Below are positions 8,128 through 15,396 of a stretch of DNA of 32,074 bases, piece after piece (position 1 is the first letter of the stretch; each line of letters begins with the position of its first letter). A program made the position numbers and the translations under genes. The stretch is from Myxococcales bacterium (GTDB taxonomy: Bacteria > Myxococcota_A > Polyangia > Polyangiales > Polyangiaceae), in NCBI GenBank assembly GCA_025355005.1, contig JANXLV010000007.1, positions 1 to 32,074 on the forward strand. Reading direction: 5' to 3'. Under the pieces are notes generated by a model. That model ran no database searches and was not told the origin of the DNA. It worked only from the letters and a program-made list of their open reading frames with translations.

Positions 8128-9615
8128 ATGCTTTTCGTTGTTCGTCGCCTGCTCGGCAGGGTGTCGGCGCGGCGCGCGGCGCTTCTCCTCGTGCCCATGC
8201 TGGCGCTGGTGAGCACGGTCGCCGGGTGCCCTTCCCCGAAGGCGCCCGACGGGAACGGCGCTGCGCGTGGCGCGTGCGGCAAACTGGACGACAAGGACTG
8301 CGATCGCGTGAAGGGCATGCTCTCGGCGATGGACTCGTTCTCCAACGTGAACCAGGAGCTGATCCTGGACGCGCGCAGCACGTTCGTCCCCGGTCGCGGC
8401 ATCGAGAAGACGGCGGCGTCGCTCTGGAAGCCGACCACGACCGAGTGCGCGCGCCCTCGTGGCCCCCGCAGCAGCGACGACACAAAACCCATGCAGGATG
8501 CACGCATCGATGCGAACGCGATCGACTTCTCATTCATCGGCGTCGCCATCGACGAGGCCATCGTCTCCGCGCGCGCGCCCGTGTCGCAGGTGGTCGCCGT
8601 TGGCGGGGAGGCGCACCTCTACACGGTCCGCCTGCTCGCCGTCGCGTTCGCGCGCGATCTGGATCCGCAGTTCTTCGGCCCGTCGGACAACGTGACCTAC
8701 CGTGAGAGCGCGTGCGCGTGTGATCGCGCCACGCACTTCGTGGGCGCTGTGAAATACGGCGGCATGCTCAGCTACGAGACCACCGTGAAGGGCGCGGAGC
8801 TCTCCGTGGGCAGCGTGCTCGACGTGGTGAAGGCGAAGATTTTCGCAGAGGACACGGACGTACGCCAGGTCTCCGTCGGCGGGCTCACCGTGAAGGGCCT
8901 CGAGGAGCAGATGAGGGGCGGACGTGGCTCGCAGAAGCCGCTCGAGTTCACAGTGAAGAACCCGGTGCCCATCGCGTACGCCGTCTATCCCGTGAGCGAC
9001 GTGTGCAAGTTCTCCATGCCCGTACCAGAGGTGATGCCCAGCGCTCTCGACTTCGGGCTGGTTCCCGCGGACAAGCGCGGGTCGCGCTTCCTGCACGTCG
9101 TGAACCGCGCGCCGTTCGACGTGGTCGCGCTCGCGCAGGGCACGTCGTATGCGGTGCCTGCGCTCGGAAGCCTGGACGTGCCGGTGGAGTACAAGCCGCT
9201 GGACGGCGCTACCGCGTGTCAGATCGACATGCGCGAGGAGACCGTTGTCTTCTCGCCACGCGACGAGGGCACGCCCGTCACGCCCAAGCAGCACAGCGTG
9301 AAGGTGGAGCTGCGTGCGCGCACGGGCGCGTCCTCCGTCAGCCGTACGGAGAAGATCGACTCCGGCATCGCGCGTCGCCCCGACTACGAGGCGACGGGCC
9401 GCGACACCACATGTCCGCCCGGCTACGCAGTGCAGAGCTGTACTGCGGAGCACCCAGAGTGCAGCGACGGCAAGTGCGGCCCGGGCTTCGTGATGGACGC
9501 GCGCCCAAACGCGAATGGCTGTCACTTCGCCTGTCGCGGCCCGCGCGCCGGCGTCGTGTTCTCCGAGTATTGTCGCTTCGACGGCGTGATGCAGTGCAAG
9601 CTGCGCTGCGAGTGA
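8128..9615 (+). CDS. Lipoprotein resembling thiol-activated (cholesterol-dependent) cytolysins
   Basis: The protein has 495 residues and a lipoprotein signal ending TVAGC (Cys34). By eye, residues about 75-295 follow the order of motifs in thiol-activated cytolysins. These are a YTV-strand (165-167, YTVRLLAV), then FVGAVKYGGMLSYETT (204-219; compare SSVAYGRxxYxKLETT), then a Gly-Gly step in VSVGGL (248-253; compare VLGGD), then FTVKNPVPIAY (274-284; compare FSxKNPAYPISY). Instead of the Trp-rich undecapeptide and domain 4, an Ig/ASH-like stretch follows (about 303-395, SALDFGLVPADKRGSRFLHV) and then a Cys-rich tail (429-494, nine Cys). The ATG at 8128 was chosen because it gives a clean signal peptide directly after the upstream stop; ATG 8104 is an alternative. 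If the fold is right, this is a CDC-like pore-forming family member tethered by lipid. That is inference from motifs only. Confidence 0.5.
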   Translation: MLFVVRRLLGRVSARRAALLLVPMLALVSTVAGCPSPKAPDGNGAARGACGKLDDKDCDRVKGMLSAMDSFSNVNQELILDARSTFVPGRGIEKTAASLWKPTTTECARPRGPRSSDDTKPMQDARIDANAIDFSFIGVAIDEAIVSARAPVSQVVAVGGEAHLYTVRLLAVAFARDLDPQFFGPSDNVTYRESACACDRATHFVGAVKYGGMLSYETTVKGAELSVGSVLDVVKAKIFAEDTDVRQVSVGGLTVKGLEEQMRGGRGSQKPLEFTVKNPVPIAYAVYPVSDVCKFSMPVPEVMPSALDFGLVPADKRGSRFLHVVNRAPFDVVALAQGTSYAVPALGSLDVPVEYKPLDGATACQIDMREETVVFSPRDEGTPVTPKQHSVKVELRARTGASSVSRTEKIDSGIARRPDYEATGRDTTCPPGYAVQSCTAEHPECSDGKCGPGFVMDARPNANGCHFACRGPRAGVVFSEYCRFDGVMQCKLRCE

Positions 9616-9657
9616 GCGTCTCCGTTCGTGGCCTATTTCCAACTCTCACGACCTGGG

Positions 9658-9663
9658 TAGCAT
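9658..9663 (+). promoter_or_regulatory. -10-like hexamer TAGCAT before the WGR-DUF4132 gene
   Basis: TAGCAT ends seven bases before the ATG at 9671 and no Shine-Dalgarno sequence intervenes. The same hexamer occupies the same relative place before the minus-strand gene starting at 15373. Suggests a start-proximal, leaderless promoter. Confidence 0.4.
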
Positions 9664-9670
9664 CTCGGTC

Positions 9671-12600
9671 ATGCGCCGATTCGAGTTCTCCGATGGCACG
9701 TCGAACAAGTTCTGGCAGATCGCGCAGGAGGGCAGCGACCTGCACATCCAGTGGGGTCGCATAGGCACCGCCGGACAATCGCAGACGAAGGAGCACGGGT
9801 CGGACGGCGCAGCGAAGGCGGAGCACGACAAGCTCATCGCGGAGAAGACGAACAAGGGATACGCGGAGGTCGCAACGGACGGCATCGCCGCGCCCGCTCC
9901 CGCACCGAAGGCCGCCGCGTCGCCCGGCGTGAAGGCCGCGGCGAAGGCAAAGGAAGAGGCCGCGCCTCCCGCTCCGCGCGTCGCCGTCGTGATCGCGGAG
10001 GGCGATCGCATCGCGTGGCCCGCGGAGCTCTCGGCCGAGGCGGACGAGGAAGAGAAGCGCGCGTTCGCCACGCTGCCGAGCGGTGGTAGGCCCGCCCTCA
10101 TCGCGATCATCAAGGAGAAGATCAAGGACGAGGTGAAGAACTGGGAGCTCGGTCGTCCGAAGGCAGACAGCGAGGGCGCGCTCGCGATGGACCACGTGCT
10201 TGCCACGTACGCCGTCGGGAAAGAGCCCGCGGCGCTCGATGCGATCGCGGAGGGCCGCGCAGCCACGCTGATCTACGAGGACGAGGCGCTCGCCGCGCTT
10301 GGGGTGTACTGGGTCGCACGCAATGGACTCACGTTCGCGCTCGACGCGCTCGCGGCCATGTGGGGATTCTACAGGCAATACGACTACGCAGGATGGAAGG
10401 AGCCTCGGCCCACGTGGGTGTGCAAGGCCAATCCCGCAAACCACTGGGACAGCAGCGTCAACGGCGCGAAGATCGAGATGGTCCGCGTCGTCGCCTCGCT
10501 GCTCGCCGCTGCTGATGACAGCGCGCGCGCCGCTGCGAAGGCACACGCCGGGAAGATGCGGGCGTCGAGCGAGACGACCGTGAAGGTCGCGCTCACCCGC
10601 GCGTTCCGCGACGTCGCGTGGGCGGAGGAGGACGCCCGCATCGTGCTCACGCTTACAGGCACCAACGCAGCCGACGCCGAAGAGCTCGTGTTCCTGCTCA
10701 CCGACCGCGAGCTGCTCGTCACGTACGCGAAGCGATTTCCCTCACGGAGCCCGCTGCGCTTGGTCCGCCGCGCGGGGTTCGCGGCCGCGCCCGTCGTCCA
10801 CAAGATGCTGGAAGATCAGTACGGTCGTGACGACGCAGCGAAGGCGCTCTCCGTGCTCGAGAACGGGGAGTCCGCGAAGGCGCTCGCCACCGTGCTCGAC
10901 AAGAAGACCACCGCGCCGATCGCGCGCGCGTTCTTCGATCGTCGCCCCGATCTCGGCATCGCCGCGCTGGCGGCGGTGGTCGCGGGCAAGGGCAACCTGG
11001 CCACGTACGCGGAGCCGGTGCTGAAGGGCATCCTGCGCGCGCATCCAGAGCTCGTGCAGAAGGTGCTCCCCACGCTGGACGCACGCGTGCGCGGCGTCGT
11101 GGAGAAGGAGCTCGCCACGAGCGCGCCCGCGTCGGATGCAGCGCCGGCGGAGCTGCCCGCGTTCCTGGTGACCCCGCCGTGGACGCAGCCACGACCGAAG
11201 ACCAAGGGCCCGGTCTCCATCCCGCTGGACGTGCTGCCCACGGAGCTCACGATTCACTGGACCGAAGGACAGACGAAGGCGGCGCTCGCGCGCGGGGAGT
11301 CTGCGCTCGAGTCGTACCAGGGCTACGACAAGGCGCCCAAGGGCCTCAAGGCGCGCACGAAGGAGGCAGACGCGTTCGCAGCGAAGATGATCAAGGAGGG
11401 CAAGACGTGGGGCGTCACCGCGCTCCTGCATCTTGCGACCGACGGCTGCGCGGAGAAGTTGCTCGCGGGCAAGGAGCCCCTGGGCGACCCCGATCTGCCT
11501 TATTTGCTCGGTCGGTTCGGCGCGAAGGCGCTCCCGTACGTGAGCGTCTACGTCGAGCAGAACGACATGGACCCGTCCAGCGCGCTGTCCGAAGTCGAAG
11601 CGTCGGTGCTCTCCCCGGCCTTCGCAGCGGCCTACGCGAAGAAGAAATGGCGCACGAACGCGGCGCGGTGGCTCCTACGATTTCCGGAAGCTGCGGCGAC
11701 GGGGCTCGTGCCCATGGCGCTCGGGGCCACGAAGAAGGAGCGTGAGCCAGGTCGTGCTGCGCTGCGCGTGATCGCAGAGTCGCATCGCAAGGACGTGGAT
11801 GCTGCCGCCGCGCGCTATGGCAAGGCCGCCGCTGACGCCATCACCACGCTCCTCGATGCGCCCTCGGACGAGATCCCGGAGAAGATCCCAACGCTGCCGT
11901 CGTACGTGGACCCGTCGTCACTGCCGCGCCCGCGTATCCTCGGTGGCAAGAAGGCGCTTCCCGAGAGCGGCCTTCGTGCGCTCCTCACGCTGCTACAGCT
12001 CTCGACGCTCGAGGAGCCCATCTCGCTCCTCGAGCAGGTGACCGCTGCGTTCGAACCGAAGTCCCTCGCGGAGCTCGCGTGGGAGCTGTTCCAGTCGTGG
12101 CTCACGGGAGGCGCGGTGTCGAAGGAGAACTGGGCGTTCACCGCGCTTGGCCTCATCGGTGACGACGAGTGCGCGCGCCGCATCACGCCGCTCATCCGCG
12201 CGTGGCCCGGTGAGTCGCAGCACGCGCGCGCGGTGACCGGTCTTGATGTTCTCGCGTCGATCGGCACAGACGTCGCGCTCATGCACCTGCACGGGATCGC
12301 GCAGAAGCTCAAATTCAAGGGCCTTCAGGAGAAGGCGCGGGAGAAGATCCAGGTCATCGCGGACTCGCGCGGGCTCACGTCCGACGAGCTCGCTGATCGT
12401 CTCGTACCTGATCTTGGGCTGGATGACAGCGGGTCGCTCGCGCTCGATTTCGGACCGCGCCAGTTCACGGTCACCTTCGACGAGTCCCTGAAGCCCATGG
12501 TGCGCGACGCCGCCGGAAAGGTCTCCGCAGATCTCCCGAAGCCCGGCAAGAGCGACGACGCGGAGAAGTCGGCGGCCGCCGTGGAGACGTGGAAGGCGCT

Positions 12601-13327
12601 CAAGAAGGACGCGAAGGCCATCGCGCAAGGGCAGCTCGTTCGCCTCGAGATGGTCATGTGCGCGCAGCGCCGCTTCCCGCTGGAGTCGTTCCAGGGGTTC
12701 TTCGTGGACCACCCGCTCATGATCCACCTCGTTCGACGCGTCGTGTGGGGCATGTACAAGAAGGACGGCGGGCTCGCGTCCACGTTCCGCGTGGCGGAAG
12801 ATCGCTCGTTCTCGGACGCCAAGGATCGCGAGGTCACCCTGCCGGAGGACGCGATGATCGGGCTCTCGCATCGGCTCGAGATGGACGATGCCTCCGTGTC
12901 CGCGTGGGGACAGGTCCTCACCGACTACGAGGTCATCCAGCCGTTCGATCAGCTCGCGCGCGTGGTGTTCCGCATCACGGACGCAGAGGCGAAGGGCAAC
13001 GTGCTCGACCGCATGAAGGACGTCGAGGTGAAGACGAGCAAGATCCAGGGGCTCGAGTCACGCGGGTGGCGCAAGGGGCAGCCACAGGACGCAGGCTGGG
13101 TGTGGGACGTGTGGAAGCCGCTGCCCGGCGGCATCGTCGCGGAGATGGGGATCCAGGGCGGCATCTGCATGGGCTACATGGAGGGCACGCCCACGGAGCA
13201 GAAGCTCGGCAGCGTGAGCCTGCGCAAGAAGGACGAATGGCAGGCAAGCAAGGATCTCACGTTCGCCGCGCTCAGCCCTGCGGTGTTCAGCGAACTGGTG
13301 CGTGACGTGGACGCATTGCGAGAGTGA
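9671..13327 (+). CDS. WGR and DUF4132 domain protein (MolR/YehI-like)
   Basis: A 1218-residue cytoplasmic protein. Residues 1 to about 75 form a WGR domain: MRRFEFSDGTSNKFWQI, HIQWGRIGTAGQSQ with the diagnostic W-G-R, and the closing helix with KLIAEKTNKGY. An Ala/Pro/Lys-rich linker (about 75-105) follows. The centre is a long, helical, HEAT-like region rich in Ala and Leu. The C-terminal part (about 975-1218) matches my recollection of DUF4132, with GQLVRLEMVMCAQRRFP, VDHPLMIHLVRRVVWGMY, GWRKGQPQDAGWVWDVWK and VAEMGIQGGI. The family includes E. coli MolR and YehI-type proteins, whose biochemical role is not settled; WGR domains in PARPs bind nucleic acid. No signal peptide or enzymatic motif is visible. 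It stands alone, convergent with the next gene with only six bases between stops. Confidence 0.88.
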   Translation: MRRFEFSDGTSNKFWQIAQEGSDLHIQWGRIGTAGQSQTKEHGSDGAAKAEHDKLIAEKTNKGYAEVATDGIAAPAPAPKAAASPGVKAAAKAKEEAAPPAPRVAVVIAEGDRIAWPAELSAEADEEEKRAFATLPSGGRPALIAIIKEKIKDEVKNWELGRPKADSEGALAMDHVLATYAVGKEPAALDAIAEGRAATLIYEDEALAALGVYWVARNGLTFALDALAAMWGFYRQYDYAGWKEPRPTWVCKANPANHWDSSVNGAKIEMVRVVASLLAAADDSARAAAKAHAGKMRASSETTVKVALTRAFRDVAWAEEDARIVLTLTGTNAADAEELVFLLTDRELLVTYAKRFPSRSPLRLVRRAGFAAAPVVHKMLEDQYGRDDAAKALSVLENGESAKALATVLDKKTTAPIARAFFDRRPDLGIAALAAVVAGKGNLATYAEPVLKGILRAHPELVQKVLPTLDARVRGVVEKELATSAPASDAAPAELPAFLVTPPWTQPRPKTKGPVSIPLDVLPTELTIHWTEGQTKAALARGESALESYQGYDKAPKGLKARTKEADAFAAKMIKEGKTWGVTALLHLATDGCAEKLLAGKEPLGDPDLPYLLGRFGAKALPYVSVYVEQNDMDPSSALSEVEASVLSPAFAAAYAKKKWRTNAARWLLRFPEAAATGLVPMALGATKKEREPGRAALRVIAESHRKDVDAAAARYGKAAADAITTLLDAPSDEIPEKIPTLPSYVDPSSLPRPRILGGKKALPESGLRALLTLLQLSTLEEPISLLEQVTAAFEPKSLAELAWELFQSWLTGGAVSKENWAFTALGLIGDDECARRITPLIRAWPGESQHARAVTGLDVLASIGTDVALMHLHGIAQKLKFKGLQEKAREKIQVIADSRGLTSDELADRLVPDLGLDDSGSLALDFGPRQFTVTFDESLKPMVRDAAGKVSADLPKPGKSDDAEKSAAAVETWKALKKDAKAIAQGQLVRLEMVMCAQRRFPLESFQGFFVDHPLMIHLVRRVVWGMYKKDGGLASTFRVAEDRSFSDAKDREVTLPEDAMIGLSHRLEMDDASVSAWGQVLTDYEVIQPFDQLARVVFRITDAEAKGNVLDRMKDVEVKTSKIQGLESRGWRKGQPQDAGWVWDVWKPLPGGIVAEMGIQGGICMGYMEGTPTEQKLGSVSLRKKDEWQASKDLTFAALSPAVFSELVRDVDALRE

Positions 13328-13333
13328 GCAGCT

Positions 13334-14095
13334 TCACGGAGCCGTCGCGAGCATGTCGTCGATCCATACCTCGGTGACTGCGGAGCTGGCCGCCTGCACC
13401 ACTCCCACGCTCACCGTCAGCGGCTGCGAGTTGTCCACCTTGAAGCTCTTTGTGGCGCCTGGCGTCAACATCACGGTGACGTCGGTCGTGTTGACCGCTC
13501 GAACAGCGACGTTGACCCACCCAGACGGTGACGGAATGTTGGTGCCGTTCACGACCACGCCGGTGGCGGAGCGCGTGAACGTGACCCGGCCCGGTGACGT
13601 CACGACGGCGAACTGCGTGTCCGCGAGGAGCGCGCTGTCCAGGAACACCCAGAACGAGACGGACCAGCTCGCGTACGTCTGCCCCGTGGTGAAGACCACG
13701 TAGTCCGCCGCCCCAAGCTTGGACAACAGCGCCTTGGGAGGGCTGTGGTGGTTGACTGAGCTCGTCGTCGCCCCGCCCGCCCCCGCCGGCGCGTACTGCG
13801 TCTCCACCGTGCCGTCGTCGAAGTCGTTGCAGAAGATGTAAGCGGCCGGCTGGAGCGCCTCGCAGGACAGCATCGGCACGATGCCTGCGTCGAACGACTG
13901 CCCGCCCGCGTCCGGTGGCACTCCAGCGTCCGCGGCACTGCCGTCTATCTCGCCGGTGATAGTCGCGCCGTCATCGCCAGAATCCGCACCCGCGTTGTTC
14001 GTGGTGCTCGACAGGTCCGAGCCGCCGAACCTCGTGCACCCGACGAGCGCCAGAGCAACGCTTGCGACAGAGACGATGAACGAGAGACCGCGCAC
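13334..14095 (-). CDS. Lipoprotein with a LamG/concanavalin-like domain
   Basis: 253 residues from a GTG start. The signal MRGLSFIVSVASVALALVGC ends in a good lipobox (LVGC, Cys20). A Ser/Asp/Ala/Gly-rich linker follows (about 21-72), typical of surface lipoproteins of this group. The domain from about 78 onward opens CEALQPAAYIFCNDFDDGT and alternates short beta strands: VSFWVFLDS, QFAVVTSPGRVTFTRS, WVNVAVRAVN and ending VTEVWIDDML. This order is typical of LamG-like jelly-roll domains that bind carbohydrate or protein; the specific ligand is unknown. Two domain Cys could form one disulfide. TAGAAT lies six bases before the start codon on the minus strand, with no convincing ribosome site. 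Confidence 0.78.
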   Translation of the reverse strand: MRGLSFIVSVASVALALVGCTRFGGSDLSSTTNNAGADSGDDGATITGEIDGSAADAGVPPDAGGQSFDAGIVPMLSCEALQPAAYIFCNDFDDGTVETQYAPAGAGGATTSSVNHHSPPKALLSKLGAADYVVFTTGQTYASWSVSFWVFLDSALLADTQFAVVTSPGRVTFTRSATGVVVNGTNIPSPSGWVNVAVRAVNTTDVTVMLTPGATKSFKVDNSQPLTVSVGVVQAASSAVTEVWIDDMLATAP

Positions 14096-14101
14096 CCGTC
14101 A

Positions 14102-14107
14102 ATTCTA
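14102..14107 (-). promoter_or_regulatory. -10-like hexamer TAGAAT before the LamG-like lipoprotein
   Basis: On the minus strand TGC-TAGAAT forms an extended -10 type element (TGn) and ends six bases before the GTG at 14095. A transcript would begin at or next to the start codon. Confidence 0.4.
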
Positions 14108-14110
14108 GCA

Positions 14111-14152
14111 CCGCAGCGAACGTTTCCTGCCACGCGAGTGCTTTTGCTGCGG
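14111..14152 (-). terminator. Inverted repeat downstream of the phospholipase D-like gene
   Basis: CCGCAGC (14111-14117) and GCTGCGG (14146-14152) are perfect 7-base inverted repeats separated by 28 bases, lying in the 69-base gap after the minus-strand phospholipase D-like gene. It could form a long hairpin with an imperfect inner stem. There is no T-run at the correct place, so a terminator role is only possible. Confidence 0.22.
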
Positions 14153-14164
14153 ACGCACGTCGCG

Positions 14165-15373
14165 TCAGAGCGGCTTTGTGATCGGGGCCTTCCACGCGTC
14201 CTCGAAGACGCGCGCGAGCGAGGCCGTGAACGCGGGTGACTCCACGACCAGGGCCACGTTGCGGCTCGACAGGAAGTAGTCGCCTTCCCAGTTGCTCGTC
14301 CCCACCCACGACGCGCGGTCGTCCACGACCAGCGTCTTCGCGTGCGCAACGCGTGCGAACGGGATCTCGCCGGTCGACGACTCGGGGATGGTGATCACGC
14401 GTACCTCGACGCCAGGGACTGCGGAGAGCGCTCGCAGCGCGGCGCGCCCGTCCTCGTTTCGAAGCGCCCAGTGCGAGACCAGGAGCCGCACGTGAACGCC
14501 GCGCCCCGCGGCACGCCTGAGCGCGTCGTCCAGCACGTTGAATGGCGCCCCGGGTGTCTTTCCGTGCAGCAGCTTCGTTCCGTAGGTGAGCGTCTGGACG
14601 CTGATCTGCGTCTTCGCCTGATCGAGCAGCGTGACCAGGCGCGGCAGGTCCGATGAGGCCTCGTCGGGCAGGAGCCCAGGAGGGCTCGCAACGAGCGAGA
14701 TGGTCCCGCCCTCTGCGAGCGGAACGTTGGTCGCGCTCTTCTTGTGCAGATACATGTCGGACGGCGCGCCTCCCGGCCCCGCGAGCGCGAAGTCGAGATC
14801 GAAGATGTCGGTGAGGGCCGCGGCGATCGCCGTGCTCTCCACGCGCGCGCCGATCTCCTGCACATGTGCGAGCGAGCGCCAGTCGAAATTCTGGCTGCCC
14901 ACGAAGGATTCGCGGCCGTCGACGACGAAGTATTTGGCATGCAAGATACCTTTCGTCCACGCGTCGAGATCCAAGATGCGGACGGTGACCTTGCACGACG
15001 ACAGCTGGTCCAGCGTCTTCGCGTACTGCTTTGCGAGCTTCGCGTCCGCGAGGAAGCGCACGCGCACCCCGCGATCGGCCGCGTCGCACACGGCGCGGAT
15101 CGTGGGCGTGAGGCGGCTCTCGGAGAGGCGCGGCCCCTCTGCCTCGCTCGCGTAGAACTGCGCGATGTCGAGCGACGTGCGCGCACGCGCGATCATCTCG
15201 GGCCACACGTCCTTCGCGTCACGAATGTCCGCGTGGTCCAGATCGGTCTCGACGGGAGCCGTCTCCACGAGCTCGATGCGCGTTGGAACGGGGCCCTTGG
15301 GCGCCTGCGCCTCCGGACATGCAGTGAGAGCGAGGCCGAACAGAAGCGGAAGCAAGAGTGACGGATTGCGCAC
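14165..15373 (-). CDS. Phospholipase D-family lipoprotein
   Basis: 402 residues from a GTG start with a lipoprotein signal ending ALTAC (Cys19). It has two complete HxKxxxxD motifs: HAKYFVVDGRESFVGSQNFD (His145, Lys147, Asp152) and HAKTLVVDDRASWVGTSNWE (His344, Lys346, Asp351), each followed by the G-S/T-x-N element of the family. Two such motifs make one active site that works through a phosphohistidine intermediate. The family includes phospholipases, cardiolipin synthases, phosphatidylserine synthases and nucleases. Without transmembrane segments apart from the signal, and with lipid anchoring, an extracytoplasmic hydrolase or transferase on phospholipid is the likeliest reading; a nuclease is the alternative. 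The start is divergent from the RCC1 gene with only about 23 bases between them. Confidence 0.87.
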   Translation of the reverse strand: MRNPSLLLPLLFGLALTACPEAQAPKGPVPTRIELVETAPVETDLDHADIRDAKDVWPEMIARARTSLDIAQFYASEAEGPRLSESRLTPTIRAVCDAADRGVRVRFLADAKLAKQYAKTLDQLSSCKVTVRILDLDAWTKGILHAKYFVVDGRESFVGSQNFDWRSLAHVQEIGARVESTAIAAALTDIFDLDFALAGPGGAPSDMYLHKKSATNVPLAEGGTISLVASPPGLLPDEASSDLPRLVTLLDQAKTQISVQTLTYGTKLLHGKTPGAPFNVLDDALRRAAGRGVHVRLLVSHWALRNEDGRAALRALSAVPGVEVRVITIPESSTGEIPFARVAHAKTLVVDDRASWVGTSNWEGDYFLSSRNVALVVESPAFTASLARVFEDAWKAPITKPL

Positions 15374-15379
15374 GCCGTG

Positions 15380-15385
15380 ATGCTA
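15380..15385 (-). promoter_or_regulatory. -10-like hexamer TAGCAT before the phospholipase D-like gene
   Basis: On the minus strand TAGCAT ends six bases before the GTG at 15373 with no Shine-Dalgarno sequence. In the opposite direction the overlapping TACACC (15384-15389) lies seven bases before the ATG of the divergent RCC1 gene at 15397, so both divergent genes may share a very compact leaderless promoter pair. Confidence 0.4.
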
Positions 15386-15396
15386 CACCCAGGGAC

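Noticed and set aside
5271..8561. Open frame of 1096 codons on the minus strand opposite the propeller lipoprotein gene.
   Set aside because: It is Arg/His/Ala-rich with no domain signature, and arises from G/C third-position bias of the well-supported plus-strand genes.
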